A stretch of DNA of 64,000 bases from positions 15,109,001 through 15,173,000 of the forward strand of contig CAMTDV010000013.1 in NCBI GenBank assembly GCA_947069175.1. Reading direction: 5' to 3'. Source of the stretch: Scalesia atractyloides. Its lineage: Eukaryota > Streptophyta > Magnoliopsida > Asterales > Asteraceae. Of the stretch, positions 11,651-23,039 are shown in pieces. Positions within the stretch are counted from its first letter, which is position 1; each line of letters begins with the position of its first letter. The notes under the pieces are model-generated. The model made no database searches, had not been told where the DNA came from, and saw nothing but the letters and a program-made list of their open reading frames with translations. The position numbers and the translations under genes are program-made.

Positions 11651-11836
11651 CGCTATAAGGGCAGGCAGGACACTACGTGATGGTCCGTGGTGGTTGGGTG
11701 ACCACGCGTGAAACACCGCCGCCACTGAAGGTGACGCGTGCTGGCCATAACGCATGAAGAAGATGCATGTTACTATTGAAGTGAACGTTGGGGTGACCGT
11801 TGGGGCTTTTAAAATTGAAAAAAAAAACTAAAACAC

Positions 11837-11847
11837 TATATATACCA
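11837..11847 (+). promoter_or_regulatory. TATA box before Harbinger ORF1
   Basis: ctatatatacc lies 40 bp before the ORF1 start at 11,877, with a pyrimidine-rich, likely start region between. The element copies at 22.7 and 25.5 kb have TATA motifs in the same place. Confidence 0.5.
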
Positions 11848-11992
11848 TCTCTACACTCTACATTCTAAACCGAAAAATGGAAGGTTCAAGCAAACGCGGT
11901 TCAGATTCGAAGAAAAAACCCACACGACCAAAGGTTTGAGCTAATCTTGGTGAGCCGGTGAGATATCGCTTGCATAACGAAGCTGACCCAAT

Positions 11993-11997
11993 CCCAC
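11993..11997. repeat. Target-site duplication, left (cccac)
   Basis: Five bases cccac directly before the solo LTR; the identical pentamer follows it at 14,670-14,674. Ty3/gypsy integrases make 5-bp duplications. Confidence 0.85.
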
Positions 11998-12471
11998 TGT
12001 CACACCCCGACCCGCAGCGGAACAAGAGTCGGGGCATAATTGGGTTATCACCAAAGCTCATGACATTTACTAATATGTTTCATATTTAATAAAGTCAAAG
12101 TTACATTTCCAAATATCCAAACATGTTCATACAATACAAATAAAATAAACCAAACATAACAATCCCAACTCTAAATCATTTTATTCTTCTAGTCCAATCC
12201 TATGTGTTCCTAGCTGCTGCTGGTTCACCTGTATCATGTGTAAAAATAGGGGTTTTTGAGTCAACATAAGTTGGCGAGTGAACCTTATTAGATAAACATT
12301 TATTAATGAATTACTTGTTAGTTTATCAATGAAAAATTGTGCATAATCATAGATGAGCAAATGTAAATAATCAAGCAGTGGCAAATTGCAGTCACAACTA
12401 TAACATACAATAATATATGACAGCATACATGAACATACCAACATCATACGATAAATAACATAAATGAAACT

Positions 12472-12572
12472 GTGCGATCAAGGCTCAATCAAACGGAGCC
12501 GATCGTATTGCATGTACGGAAAATGAAAATGTCTGTGCGATCAAGGCTCAATCAAACGGAGCCGATCGTATG
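12472..12572. repeat. Two-unit tandem repeat inside LTR copy B
   Basis: The unit gtgcgatcaaggctcaatc...gagccgatcgtat occurs twice, offset 63 bp. The equivalent part of copy A carries an unrelated 48-bp minisatellite instead. Confidence 0.8.
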
Positions 12573-13147
12573 TGGGCACGCCAGGTTCAACCTCATAATG
12601 AAATGGGGAACATGCTCAACGCTCATAATGTAATGGGCAGCGGCGGCCTATGAAATTGCATGTACTGAAAATAATAAATTGCATCCAACAATAACTACAC
12701 AACAGAAACAAACTGAATACACAAGTTCATGATATGATGTATGCACAATGGTTTAAGTATAATATATATATCAAGACACATGATACACCCCAAAACGTGA
12801 TTAAAACGGGGAATTTGTAAAGATTCACTCACATTGGGTGCGTTGGATTGGAGATGGTGAGATGCGCACGAATTAAATGAGCGGAACAACGAGAAATACT
12901 AACCTAAATAATAACGGAAAAATATATTAAATGAGCGGATTTTATTAAGGAGGTTAATAGAATTTTTTAGATATATTTTTGTGAGTTCAAGGCTATTTTC
13001 TATCTTTAAAAATGTTATTCTTAAGTATTTTTAATTGATTTTTAAATTAAATTAAATAAATAAAAATATAAAAAAAATTGTTTATTCTGCGTTGACCGTT
13101 GACCATTGACCGTTGACCGTTGACCGGTTCGTATGTGAAATTGTTTG

Positions 13148-13558
13148 TGCCGGGTGAGGCTCGAACCCGAGACCTCCCGTACGCGTGCACGCAGCTCTAC
13201 CAACTGAGCTACGTGTCTAACCCGAAATAATCTTGTTTTTAATTATATTTATATACTTATTCAGTTTAACCGAAATTCTTTTAATTGCAAAAACATTTTA
13301 ATTCAACAAACCGGTGCCAGTGACGGGTTTCGAACTCGCGACGTGTGACTTAGTGTTGCACACAGTCCACCGCTGGACTGTGTGTCTAACCTGGTTATTA
13401 TCTCGATTTTTATTATACTTAATAACTAACTGAGTTAACCCGGTTTAGTTTTTAAACAAAAAGGCATTTTATTACATAAGGAGTGCGTGTATCAGGGATC
13501 GAACTCGGGACATGCGTATATGTTTTGCACACAGTCCACCGCTGGACTGTGTGTCTAA
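13148..13558 (-). other. Three tRNA-like modules, LTR copy B
   Basis: Minus-strand modules lie at 13,482-13,558, 13,312-13,388 and 13,148-13,218. The last has a near-perfect D-arm (GCTCAGTTGGTAGAGC, A-box TAGCTCAGTTGG) and a B-box-like GGTTCGAGCC about 35 bp later. The other two share a hairpin with arms of at least 11 bp (CACACAGTCCA) around gcgg where the D-arm would be, then a GTTCGA T-loop motif. Spacing between modules is about 168 bp, as in copy A. T-stems are only partly paired and no full cloverleaf forms, so these are not called tRNA genes. Confidence 0.7.
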
Positions 13559-14403
13559 CCCGTTCATTTTACTGGTTTTAAATAAACTTATAACTTAGTT
13601 AACTTCGTCTTCTTCATTCAATTTCCGACGACTGAATCACTGATCCGTTTCTTGTTTTTACGATTGACAAATATTCTTAAGGCTAAAATGAAATGACAGA
13701 GACGGTAATTAGAGGTGAACATACCGATGAACGGTTTATTTCAGAATTCCGGCAATGTGTCGGTCCCTGTTTTTATGCTCTTCAACTGAACAAGACAATT
13801 AACCGTTTTTATTAGCTAATCGTGAAATTGAAGTGTTCAGCAATTGTTAACAGAGGGTTTGAATGCCCTTACCGATTCTCAGATGAATACAGAGATTTTC
13901 AGAATCTTTCCGGCGAACTGAAATTAGCTGAATACAGTGCCTGAATTCGATTTCAATTGAGAGGTTTAAGTTAGAAATAGCCTAACAATTGTTGAACTAC
14001 AATGATATTGAAAGATTTACCGTTTGAGGATGAATACGGTTTTCCGGCGACTTTTGCAGAAAATTCCGGCGAGTTGATTTAGACGTTCTGACGGTCTGAA
14101 AATGTGACGAGAGTGAAATGGAGTATTGGTATGACGTTTCTGAGTCGCGAGAGAGGTCTGGAATTGAAGTAATTGGGACTTTGATTCTTTTCGGTTATAA
14201 AAACCGATAGTAATGAAAATTGATGTTCAATCACCTCTGAATTGATTAAAGACATCGGTTCATCGGTTATAAACGTGAATGCGCGAGTAATCAAACGATC
14301 TGACGATTGAATTGCCGATTTCCGTTTCTCAGTTGGCGCAACCGGTTTAACCGAGTTTGTGTATAAATGTTATTTGTTTCCTAAGGATAACAGAAAATAA
14401 CAA

Positions 14404-14483
14404 GTGGCGAAGTGGTGATGCGGGTGTGTGTTAAGTCGTTGGATCCAGTTCTGGCTGACCCGGGTTCGAGTCCCGGCAGCCAC
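14404..14483 (+). other. tRNA-like module antisense to LTR copy B
   Basis: About 80 nt beginning gtggcgaagtggtgatgcggg and ending gggttcgagtcccggcagccac. The first and last five bases pair (GTGGC/GCCAC) like an acceptor stem, GGGTTCGAGTCCC is a perfect T-arm and B-box, and the A-box-like part is near the start. This is the most tRNA-like of the set, but the anticodon arm is unclear. The counterpart in copy A is 36,413-36,487. Confidence 0.6.
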
Positions 14484-16159
14484 AAATCCTTTTTATTTAT
14501 TTTGTTTTAACTTTTTATCAAATCTAATTTTTATAGTTTAGTTTATTTATTAATTATGTATCATTTTAAATCAAAATAATCATAAATATTCAACGTGACA
14601 TTTATAACTTGATATTCGATTACAAAACGGAGCGGGTTTTGAAAACCCGTTTTTTTTACAAATGTTACACCCACCATTTCAAACCCAACCGTTTCCCAAC
14701 CAACCCTTTCAAAATGAGTCGTTTCAAACCCAACCTTATCAAAACCAATCATATCAAAACTAACCTTTATTCCACCATTTCAAACCCAACCGTTTCAAGA
14801 CCAACCGTTTAATCAAATATCACTCGACCCACTAGAAGAGAACAATCTCATCCACCAATTCGCCTGTGCATATCGCGAACCACAACAACAAGATAATGAC
14901 GATGACATTAGTGAACCGGTTCAAGAAGAAGAAGAAGACGACGACGATGAAGAAGTTGATATCGTGCCAATAGTCGGTGGTCGGAGAGCTTGGACGAGCT
15001 GAGGAGGTCGCCTTGGTTAAGGCATACTTGCACATCTCCGAAAACAAAAAACATTCAAATGAACAAAGAAGAGACTTTTTTTGGAGACGAGTTATTGCAC
15101 ATTTTTCCAAACTTCTCGGTTCGACCTAACGCAACATGGATCAAATGACTTCAAAGTGGGGGAGATTTGAACCGAAAAATGAGTAAATTTAATGCGTGAT
15201 TCATTCAATTGGTAATTTTTTTAATGTTATTACTTATTTTGTTATGTTTTATCTTGTTATAAAATAGCGTTTTATATATGTTTTGTAAACCTGAAATCCA
15301 CAAAGCGGAGCAAGCGAGGTGAGTATCATCAAAAACGCCCTAAAAGAATATTGCATGACATACAAATGTAAATCTTTTCCATACTTGGCGTCATGGGAGG
15401 TTGCGAGACATCACCCGAAGTGGGTGCCAGTTACGTTGGTCGACATGGATGGGCCGGCAGCTCCAAAGAAAAGAGGAGGTTCAAAACGATCAAAAACTTC
15501 CGAGTCCGGGAAATACACTACTTATAACGATGGTATATCAAGCAACATGCCCGAAATGAATCTGAACGACCTACCCGATAACAAAGCCGAACAAGATGAC
15601 ACACCCATAAGGCCGCATCGCAAGAAAAGTGGTGAATCGTCAATCAGAGGAAAGGAAGCGGTGGTGGACTCCATCACCAAATTCAAAGCGGCTAGGTTGG
15701 TGGAAATGGCCGAATGCAAAAAAAGAAAAGAAAAACTTGCGACTTCAAAACTTAAATGTGACGAGGCGTATAGTACGCACCTAACCGAAAACCAAAAAAA
15801 ATAGTGATTTAAACGTCATGTTACAACCACACGACACTTTAACGAACCCTTTAGGTCGATCCTCCTTCAACGCAAACGCGAAATATGTGAAAAGTGGGGT
15901 TGGGAGATGCGTAGAATTTTTAGTTTTTTTTACTTTGCGATGTTTAGATTTTTTTTTACTATGTAATTTAGGGTTTTTTAATGTAATATTTATTTAAATG
16001 AAATTGTTATTGTTAATTTATTATTTAAAAAAATCATCACTAGTGTGGGCATCCCCACTAAAATCCATCACTAGTGATAGAATAAAGTTCGATGATGTGG
16101 CGGAACATAATTGGGTGTGGTGAGTGATGGAAAGTGGAGCATCCCCACCCCCTAAGAAC

Positions 16160-17850
16160 ATGGGTGTGGGGCGTGGGTTGGAGCGGAGGGAACCAAGCAA
16201 CGCCGCTTCAGCCACATCTGGACAGAGTGGGTTGCGGCGTTGCCCCGCTGGCGTGGCTATGAAGCCTGGCGTGGGGCAAGAGGGATGATGTGAATGGCTA
16301 GGATTGGCTAGTGACATAGGACCGTTGGTCTAGCCATTGGCCAACGGCTATTTAGAAAAAAAATCCTTTAACTTATTTTCTATATAAATCAAACAATCCT
16401 TACTAAATTTTACTATCCAAATATTCAAAAACCATCTCCCATCACCAGAAAAATATATTCAATGAATCTTTCAAGTTCAAGCAATTCGTCTGATAGTTAT
16501 GATGCGTCATCCTTATCGAACGACGGGGCGGAAATATTATTATCAACAGTGGCGACAGTCCTAAAGCTATCGTTGAAGATTCAGAAGAAGGGACTTCCCA
16601 ACCCCAACCCAAACGGAGGAAGTATATCGTTCGTGAACGCGCAAACGCTAAAGATTTATTGGTAAGCGATTATTTGTCACCCGAACCAACGTATGATGAA
16701 AGAATGTTTAGGTGTCGTTTTCGTATGAGTAAAAATTTATTTTTAAGAATATCAAAGGATTTAGAGGATAATTACGATTTTTTTTCCGACAAAGACCCGA
16801 TGCACGTGGTAATTTAGGATTTATCACGTGGCAAAAAGTTACGGCCGCCCTAAGACAATTGGCTTACGGGAATAGTTCGGACAATGTCGGCATGGATGGC
16901 TAGGGAAAGTATTCACAATTTTTGTGCGTATATCATTGAACTATATATAAAAAAATACTTGAGAAAACCAACGTTTATTGATATGGAACATCACGCTAAA
17001 TATCATGGTCTCCCCGGGATGATAGGTAGTTTAGATTGTATGAAATGGGAGTGGTAACTTTGTCCAAATGCATGGCAAGGCTCTCACGCAAGCAGATATC
17101 ATGGAATGATGGCTATGATGCTAGAAGCTGTTGCATCACAAGATCTTTGGATATGGCATGCATTCTTTGTTATGCCCGGTTCACATAAGATATAAACATT
17201 ATTCATCATTCGCCCCTTTTCAATGATCTAATAAATGGTGTTGGACCTAAAGGAACATTTTTTTGTAAATGATGTTGAATACAAGAATGGGTACTATCTT
17301 GTTGATGGAATTTACCCCGAGTGGGCTGTTTTTGTGAAATCATTTTAAAGAGATGGAACCTTGGATTCTAAAAGAGTAAAGTTTAACAAAGTTCAGATGG
17401 CGGCACGCAAAGACGTTGAGCGAGCATTTGGTGTTTTGCAGAAAAGATGGCGCATTATGAGCATGCCTTGTCAATCGTATGAAAAAGAACAAATAAGAAA
17501 TGTGATGTACGCGTTTATCATTCTACACAACATGATTTTAGAGGATGAATGCCGGACAATAGTTGAATATTATCCCGAGGAGACCAAATCAAATAAATTC
17601 AAATCTTCGAGCTGATTTGGTAGAACATGTTTCAACACTTTCTAGATTCGACTACATTGAAGACCAAGACGAAGATGGTTGATTTTTTTTCTTTGTGAGG
17701 TAATGTATTTTTTGTTGTAGTTATTTAATATAAATTAAATAGGTTTTTTAAATTAATTTATTAAATTCTATGATTAAAATAAAAAGAAAAAAGAAAATTG
17801 GGTGCCAAATGGCACCCCACGCCGTCTAGCCACACCCCACTATTTTGGAT
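16160..17850 (+). pseudogene. PIF/Harbinger transposase (ORF2) element remnant
   Basis: The block opens with a GGGTGTGGGGCGTGG-type end and closes near 17,815-17,850 with cacgccgtctagccacacccc, roughly its inverted form. The first frame starts at 16,462 (Ser/Asp-rich). After a frameshift near 16,615 it becomes recognisable as Harbinger transposase: a DYLSPEPTYDERMF / FRMSKNLFLRI box near 16,670-16,750, a PTFIDMEHHAKYHGLPGMIGSLDC block with the first catalytic Asp (about 16,970-17,040), then YLVDGIYPEW with the second Asp (about 17,297-17,330). The clean C-terminal frame (17,361-17,615) holds ARKDVERAFGVLQKRW with the catalytic Glu and the closing helix (ILHNMILEDE). Multiple stops and shifts make it dead. 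ORF1 lies in the neighbouring block. Confidence 0.8.
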
Positions 17851-18189
17851 GTGAACTGATAGAGCCCATAAGTGCCACATGTCAAGCAATACCACCAACT
17901 CAAACCCTCACATCCATAGTCTAAGCATATAACCTAAAACATTTATTACTTTCATAATTTTCTCATATGGTAATACTTAATTGTATTAATACTTACTAAA
18001 AATAAAATAAAAATTGTCAATAGAAAACAATTAAATGCATTGAACATGATGAAATTTTGTGACTCGTTTGCGGTATGCTCATATAATGTATATATATGTG
18101 GCCGTTTGGAGAAAAAAGTGAAAGTACACTAATTTTAACGTTATTTTACTAATTTCGTGAAAATAACGTTAAAAGAGATGGATGGTTAA
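17851..18189. other. Intergenic, no gene seen
   Basis: AT-rich spacer between the Harbinger remnant and a SINE-like fragment. Confidence 0.5.
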
Positions 18190-18455
18190 TCATGCATCAT
18201 GTGGTGGCGTTGATAGTCGAAAGACAAGGGAGTACATACATTAATCGGCATTTGTCTCAATTGCTGAGTGTTATGTGCCTTATGTTCAAGGCTTGATGCA
18301 AAACTATTATCGAGTTGGGGTCTCACTGAAAATAACCTCTTTATTTTTACGGGGTAGAGATAAGGTTGTCGATATCTTATTCTTTTTAGACCCTACCTTA
18401 ATTTTACTATTTGTAAAATTTATTGAGTATGATGATAATAATGATGATGAATTTT
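18190..18455 (+). mobile_element. SINE-like fragment with GAT-rich tail
   Basis: The sequence acggggtagagataaggtt...agaccctacctta...ttgagtatgatgataataatgatgatg matches, with substitutions, 52,350-52,460. This is the common 3' body of plant Au-type SINEs, and the microsatellite-like tail is typical of them. An open frame of 99 residues across it (18,275-18,574) is coincidental. Confidence 0.55.
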
Positions 18456-19533
18456 CAAGAATTAGCTATTGGGCCATAAACTTATTTAAATGCTTCCATA
18501 AGACAAAAGAGATCACAAAAACACTCACACGCTTTGAACCAGTTGTGGATAGCTTTATTTATAAACATGTGTAGTCCACTAAGTCCACCAACTATTTATT
18601 TATGATTATAATCATTTTACATTGATTTGTTTTCAACTCACCCCAATAAGCCAATTCCTAGCTTTCTAGAAATGAATAGCCGACATTAGGGAGTCCCCTA
18701 ATGTTGCTTAGACGACACCACTTATATTTTACTCTTTTAACAATTTACAATCTTTGTATGAATCATTGAATTGGTACCAACAAAATTTGAATGAGAATTT
18801 CCCATCCTTTGTACGAAACATACTATTTTCATGATAATACATGAGATACTTTAGGATACCATTGGATAAAATCAAATATATTTATCTTTAGAACGGATAT
18901 TTATGTACTCACATGACTGAACTATTCTTCCAAAATGTCAAACTAACACAACCTCTTTGTTTCATACTTCACCAGAAATACTCATACAGGCCATTTGGTC
19001 AGTCAAATCATCATATTTTATTTCTAGTCAATTCTTGTCAAAAACACTAGTATTATTAAATACCAACACTTTTTGCAATGCATTAGGTTAAAACCCACTA
19101 TTGTTAGAAATCACCCGAATCGATTCTAGTGATGGTTTGTTAACTATTTTCCATCAGTTGTTAATGGTTATGCAATAAGTTTAAACAAAATCCCACATAG
19201 GTCAAAAATATCACAAAGAACTCATATATCCATGTTCTTAGTCCAGTCTATTGATGCTATAAACATTATTAATTTCTCAAAGTTCATGCTTGTGTTAAAA
19301 AAAACCAATAAATCTTAAAATTTGAAAGATTATGGACAAGTCTTTACCAAATGTTTGTATGTCACCTACGGATGATTTGGTTAGTGGTGAGTAGAATATA
19401 AAAACGCCAAACAAATAGACTTGATCAATTGAGATATTAATGGCCCGTTTACCATTTTTTTTATAACCGAGTTTTATAATTTAGTTATGGTTATACATAA
19501 GTAAATAAGTAAGTGAAATAACGAACAACCATT
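18456..19533. other. Intergenic, no gene seen
   Basis: AT-rich, no frame above noise and no clear repeat boundary. Confidence 0.5.
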
Positions 19534-19541
19534 CACACAAA

Positions 19542-20681
19542 CAGTGGCAGAACTAGCCCGTTAAATCAGGTGTATCCTCGCAAATTTTTTTTTACCGTGC
19601 AACTGTTAAGCGTAACCTTTTAGATTCGTAATCCATTAGTGTACACCAGTTACTTTTTTTTATTACCAACAACTGTTAAACGTAACCTTCCAGGTCCCAT
19701 ATCTTGAAATCGTCGTAAACACTTGCAAAAACACCACGTACATTTTAGGGGAAATTCAACTTTTTAGTTAACAAGGTCCTTTCTTTATATAATCGGATAA
19801 TTATAACTTTTCGGAGATTATAACTCAAGATATGTCTCCTTACTTTCTCTAGAATAGTGACATAATAATTCAAACTTGTCGAGTTGTCAACATTTTCATC
19901 CTTCGATAATTCAACTTCTTTTATTATTACTTTGTTTGGTATTTAATAATCTGATTGATTAGAGTCTCGAAGTAAATTTGTTTTATTTTCTACCAAAGTG
20001 TATCTTTGAATAAATGTTTCTATACAAAATAGATTAAAAATTCTTATGACAAACTAGTATATCAAATCCTAATCCTAAGTTAATAATATATATTAAGCAA
20101 TAAATAATCTGACGATGTAAAATTAAACGATAACTAACAAGTTACTCACATACCATGAAAATTGAATAGAGAGTATAAGATGAACAAAGCAGCCGAACTA
20201 TGCAGAAGTAGACTATCAAGGGCCATTCGGCAGCTGGTAAATAGTAAGTCAAGAGAAGAAATATTAATAAAATATAATAGATTTTATAGTTGGTTAGGTG
20301 GGCCTAAAGAAAAATCCATAAACCATTGTGTAAATAAATGAGATGGTCCAAACTAATACTCAAGTTAACACTATCTTCTTCTCCGTTGTATCTGCTGCAT
20401 CTAACCAGTCACTAAACAAGTTCACCGGACAATCGCTACTCGCCAGAAAATCATCAAATATAGTAACTATATCTTTCTCTTGTAACTTTAACTACTCTAT
20501 GTGGCATAATCTAAAGGGTCAAGCTTAGCTTATTTTTTCCGCTGAATACTAGGTTACACAGTAGATTTGGCCGGCCAAATGATCAACGGACCCTCCAGTA
20601 GATCCGCCGATGCCATGTATAAAACCGAAAAAAAAATTACACTGTGAATACGGGGTTGAGCCTACATTGGTTCCGCCTCTA
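19542..20681. mobile_element. Non-autonomous hAT-like element (1,140 bp)
   Basis: The ends are imperfect inverted repeats (CAGTGGCAGAAC / GTTCCGCCTCTA, 9 of 12 matching), flanked by a perfect 8-bp target duplication cacacaaa (19,534-19,541 and 20,682-20,689), the hAT hallmark. There is no transposase frame. Inside, a phrase with aactgttaagcgtaacctt is duplicated (about 19,600 and 19,670). Confidence 0.7.
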
Positions 20682-20831
20682 CACACAAACCTCCGTATCT
20701 TTTAAAAATACTATATTAATATAATGTTAGGAAAGTTTTCTTACATTTGTTTTATATATAATATATTGCTTGCCTGATTTATACTATATTATATTATAAT
20801 ATAATACATATAAGAAGCATAATATGATAAT

Positions 20832-20986
20832 CAGGGGCGGACCTATCTTAGGGGAAGGGGTAGCCTTCGCAACCTCTTGGCGCTCCGACGGTAATGTGAA
20901 TTTTTGAAAAATTTAACGTTTTTTCGATTTGTTACCTCTTTTTTATAAAATGTTACCCCTACGAAAATTTTCTAGATCCGCCACTG
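20832..20986. mobile_element. hAT MITE (155 bp)
   Basis: Ends caggggcggacctat and ctagatccgccactg form inverted repeats, flanked by a perfect 8-bp duplication atgataat (20,824-20,831; 20,987-20,994). Its ends resemble those of the 1.1 kb hAT-like element just upstream, which suggests mobilisation by the same transposase. Confidence 0.85.
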
Positions 20987-21089
20987 ATGATAATTTAACA
21001 TATTTTTAAGACTTTAAGTTATTATAAGTCTTAAAACATGTATTACGCTCTCTTAAAGTTAAAACTAAATCTTCATAGCACAACAAGTT

Positions 21090-21250
21090 CTCCTATGATT
21101 TTTAAACGGACAGAATTTTTTCATGCGTTAATATTTAAAAGTTCTACTCCGTAAAAAGGAACATTTTTGTTATCTTTAATTTGAGTGTGATATTGCTATA
21201 GTTTTTTTTAATTTAATTTCTTTTAACATGTTACGTGATTATATATGATT
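21090..21250. repeat. Dispersed AT-rich repeat, second copy near 44.7 kb
   Basis: The segment ending ttaacatgttacgtgattata is matched at 44,650-44,790, including a conserved middle (gtgatattgctatag / gtatggcattgctagag). Identity unknown. Confidence 0.5.
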
Positions 21251-21314
21251 ACGCATGTCAACAATGTATGTGTTAATGTATTGTCTTCCCAGCTATATCG
21301 CGTGAACGTCTCTC

Positions 21315-21436
21315 CCTCTTTTTATTTTTATTTTTTTGAACGGCTAAATATTGCACTTCACAAGAGTTGAACTCTTAACCTCCTCCCATTTAAACGTCTG
21401 ATGGTTTTCTCTCTACCACTGTGCCAAAGCCTCAAT
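21315..21436 (-). mobile_element. tRNA-derived SINE head
   Basis: On the minus strand: an A-box-like TTTGGCACAGTGGTAGAG, then 35-40 bp later AGAGTTCAACTCTTG (B-box-like), then a short body ending in an A-rich run. This is the structure of a tRNA-derived SINE with a Pol III promoter. It is not a tRNA gene, since no acceptor stem closes. Confidence 0.6.
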
Positions 21437-21470
21437 GGCACGAGCATCTCTTTCGTTTTATATAAATTAA

Positions 21471-21720
21471 AATATTGGTTTGTATTAATTTGGTACAAAA
21501 CTTAACTGAGTTTATTAACTAAAAATGTGTTTGAATTGAACCACACCTAATAAAATAATTGGTTTGTATTAAATTTGGCACAAAACTTAACTGAGTTTAT
21601 TAACTAAAAATGTGTTTGAATTGAACACACCTAATAAAATAATTGGTTTGTATTAAATTTGGCACAAAACTTAACTGAGTTTATTAACTAAAATGTGTTT
21701 GAACCACATCTAAAATTAGG
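21471..21720. repeat. Three-unit tandem repeat (about 86 bp)
   Basis: Three consecutive near-identical units (ttggtttgtattaa...acttaactgagtttattaac...gtgtttgaa). The second and third are more alike than the first. Confidence 0.9.
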
Positions 21721-22019
21721 GTATAAACTATAAACAAATTAATTAAACCATATTTCCTAATAGCCTAACCAATCGATTGTGTTAATCCAAAAAACCGTAT
21801 CACTTTTTGTGGATTCTCATGCTTACACCGGGTGGGACCATGACACACGCATGAAGTATTGTCTAGATTTTCCATACATTTTCTTGGGGTTGAGTTTGTC
21901 TAAGATAGTTTTCACATTTTCTGAGATAAGCAATTTATATTACTACTACACTGGGGTCTTAAAATTAGGCGTTATTCGATACGTGAAGGATATATCAACA
22001 TGTATTAGAAAAGGGACGT

Positions 22020-22900
22020 GATGCCAAAACGTGAGGTATGATAAGTGGCGTGGAAGAGTGACGTTATTCGACATGTGACATTTTTTATTGTTAAATTATA
22101 TTTAAAAATTATATAAAATCTATTTAATTTAAACAAAAACAATAATAGTAACTAAACTAATAACATTAATAATTAAACATTACATAATTTAAAAATAAAA
22201 AAACATTACATAATTAAAAAACACACAATAAAATATAAAAGATTACATAATTAAAAAAAAACCTAAAAATTAAACATTACTACATAAAAAATTTAATAAT
22301 ATGTCACGCCAAAACGTGTCAAAATTCACGGTTGTGGTCGTGCCTAAAGTTGATATGAGCGACTTGTATGATTTCGTCCTCCCCAAGGTCACCACCTGCA
22401 TTTTCCACCATGATGTGCACCGTCTCGAATCTTTCGCAATCCAAACGGATAACCCTGAAACTAGAAGAAAGCACGTCCATGGTTTGGGTGGTGTCACCCC
22501 TATGGATGCAAAAGTACTGAAAAATTCTCCCCCGGACGGACCGCTCAAGCGATTACGCGGCGTGTAGTGGCTCAAGGCTTCGACCCACGACTCGCATAAT
22601 GCGAAATTTTCTTCTTCGGTGCAAGATTGTTGCCATTTTCGGCTTAATGGGTAGAGATTTTAGAGAATTTTGGGTTAAATGTAAGAGTTTGTAAAAAAAA
22701 TTGGAAGGAGTGAGAGGATTTATATAGGGGACACTTTTAATTTTTAAAAAGTAAAGTTTTTCAAGTCTTAAAAACTTACCGTTGGGGTCAAACGGCTAAT
22801 ATCCACGCCAAATTAGAACATGTCACGTCAACGTGAATTTCATCTCACGTATGTGGAATTTTCCCCGCATGGGGCGGGCCGGTTTACACGACGTTGACAA
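22020..22900 (-). pseudogene. ORF1-only Harbinger-like element
   Basis: Read on the minus strand there is a TATA (tatataaat near 22,712-22,720), then a frame containing TEEENFALCESWVEALSHY and SGPSGGEFFSTFASIG (about 22,620 down to 22,490). This is the N-terminal trihelix/Myb-like box of Harbinger ORF1. The frame has no Met upstream of this box and shifts near 22,490, so it is decayed. Terminal stretches contain gtcacgtcaacgtg / acgtgatgccaaaacgtg words. No transposase follows. Confidence 0.55.
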
Positions 22901-23039
22901 GCATCAACACTGGTTTTAAACACCCAAACCATGTGGCCTTATGGTAAGATAAAGTTTAAAAAAGGTGTTATCATGTCAACGTACGTAGGCATGAATGGTT
23001 TTAGCGTTCATCATCAGAAAAGTATTTTTTTTTTAAATC

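Larger units (their letters stand above)
11998..14669 (-). mobile_element. Solo LTR, copy B (2,672 bp), inserted in Harbinger ORF1
   Basis: Read on the minus strand the block starts TGTAACATTTG and ends GGGTCGGGGTGTGACA, i.e. TG...CA, with a perfect 5-bp target duplication (cccac) on both sides. Copy A at 36,226-38,795 is homologous end to end: both ends, the two internal AT-rich blocks, and the same four tRNA-like modules in the same order. No internal element sequence is present, so this is a solo LTR left by recombination. The termini and the long LTR fit Ty3/gypsy elements, perhaps chromoviruses of the Tekay type; the lineage is inference. The insertion disrupted Harbinger ORF1, so it is younger than that element. 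Confidence 0.85.
11877..15804 (+). pseudogene. PIF/Harbinger ORF1 (Myb/trihelix-like protein), split by an LTR
   Basis: A first piece starts at ATG 11,877 (MEGSSKRGSDSKKK, then an in-frame stop) and stops at 11,997. The same frame context resumes after the inserted LTR at 14,670 with Pro/Gln/Asn-rich repeats (FQTQP, QNQ-type). An acidic run follows (EEEEDDDDEE, about 14,925-14,960), then a decayed DNA-binding domain (GGRRAW..., LAHL near 14,975-15,115). The last 161 residues are open (15,319-15,804): a YLASWEVARHHPKW box, a KR-rich patch, and a coiled-coil tail (AECKKRKEKLATSK). This layout is that of the ORF1 DNA-binding partner of plant Harbinger transposases. Several stops and the LTR make it non-functional. 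Confidence 0.7.

Noticed and set aside
13148..13218. Functional tRNA gene on the minus strand
   Set aside because: The D-arm is excellent but the T-stem is only partly paired, and no acceptor stem or clear anticodon arm forms. It is repeated in the other LTR copy.
15522..15719. Minus-strand ORF of 65 residues
   Set aside because: Antisense shadow of the Harbinger ORF1 C-terminal frame.
18275..18574. 99-residue plus-strand ORF
   Set aside because: It runs through a SINE 3' body and its GAT tail; translation is meaningless.
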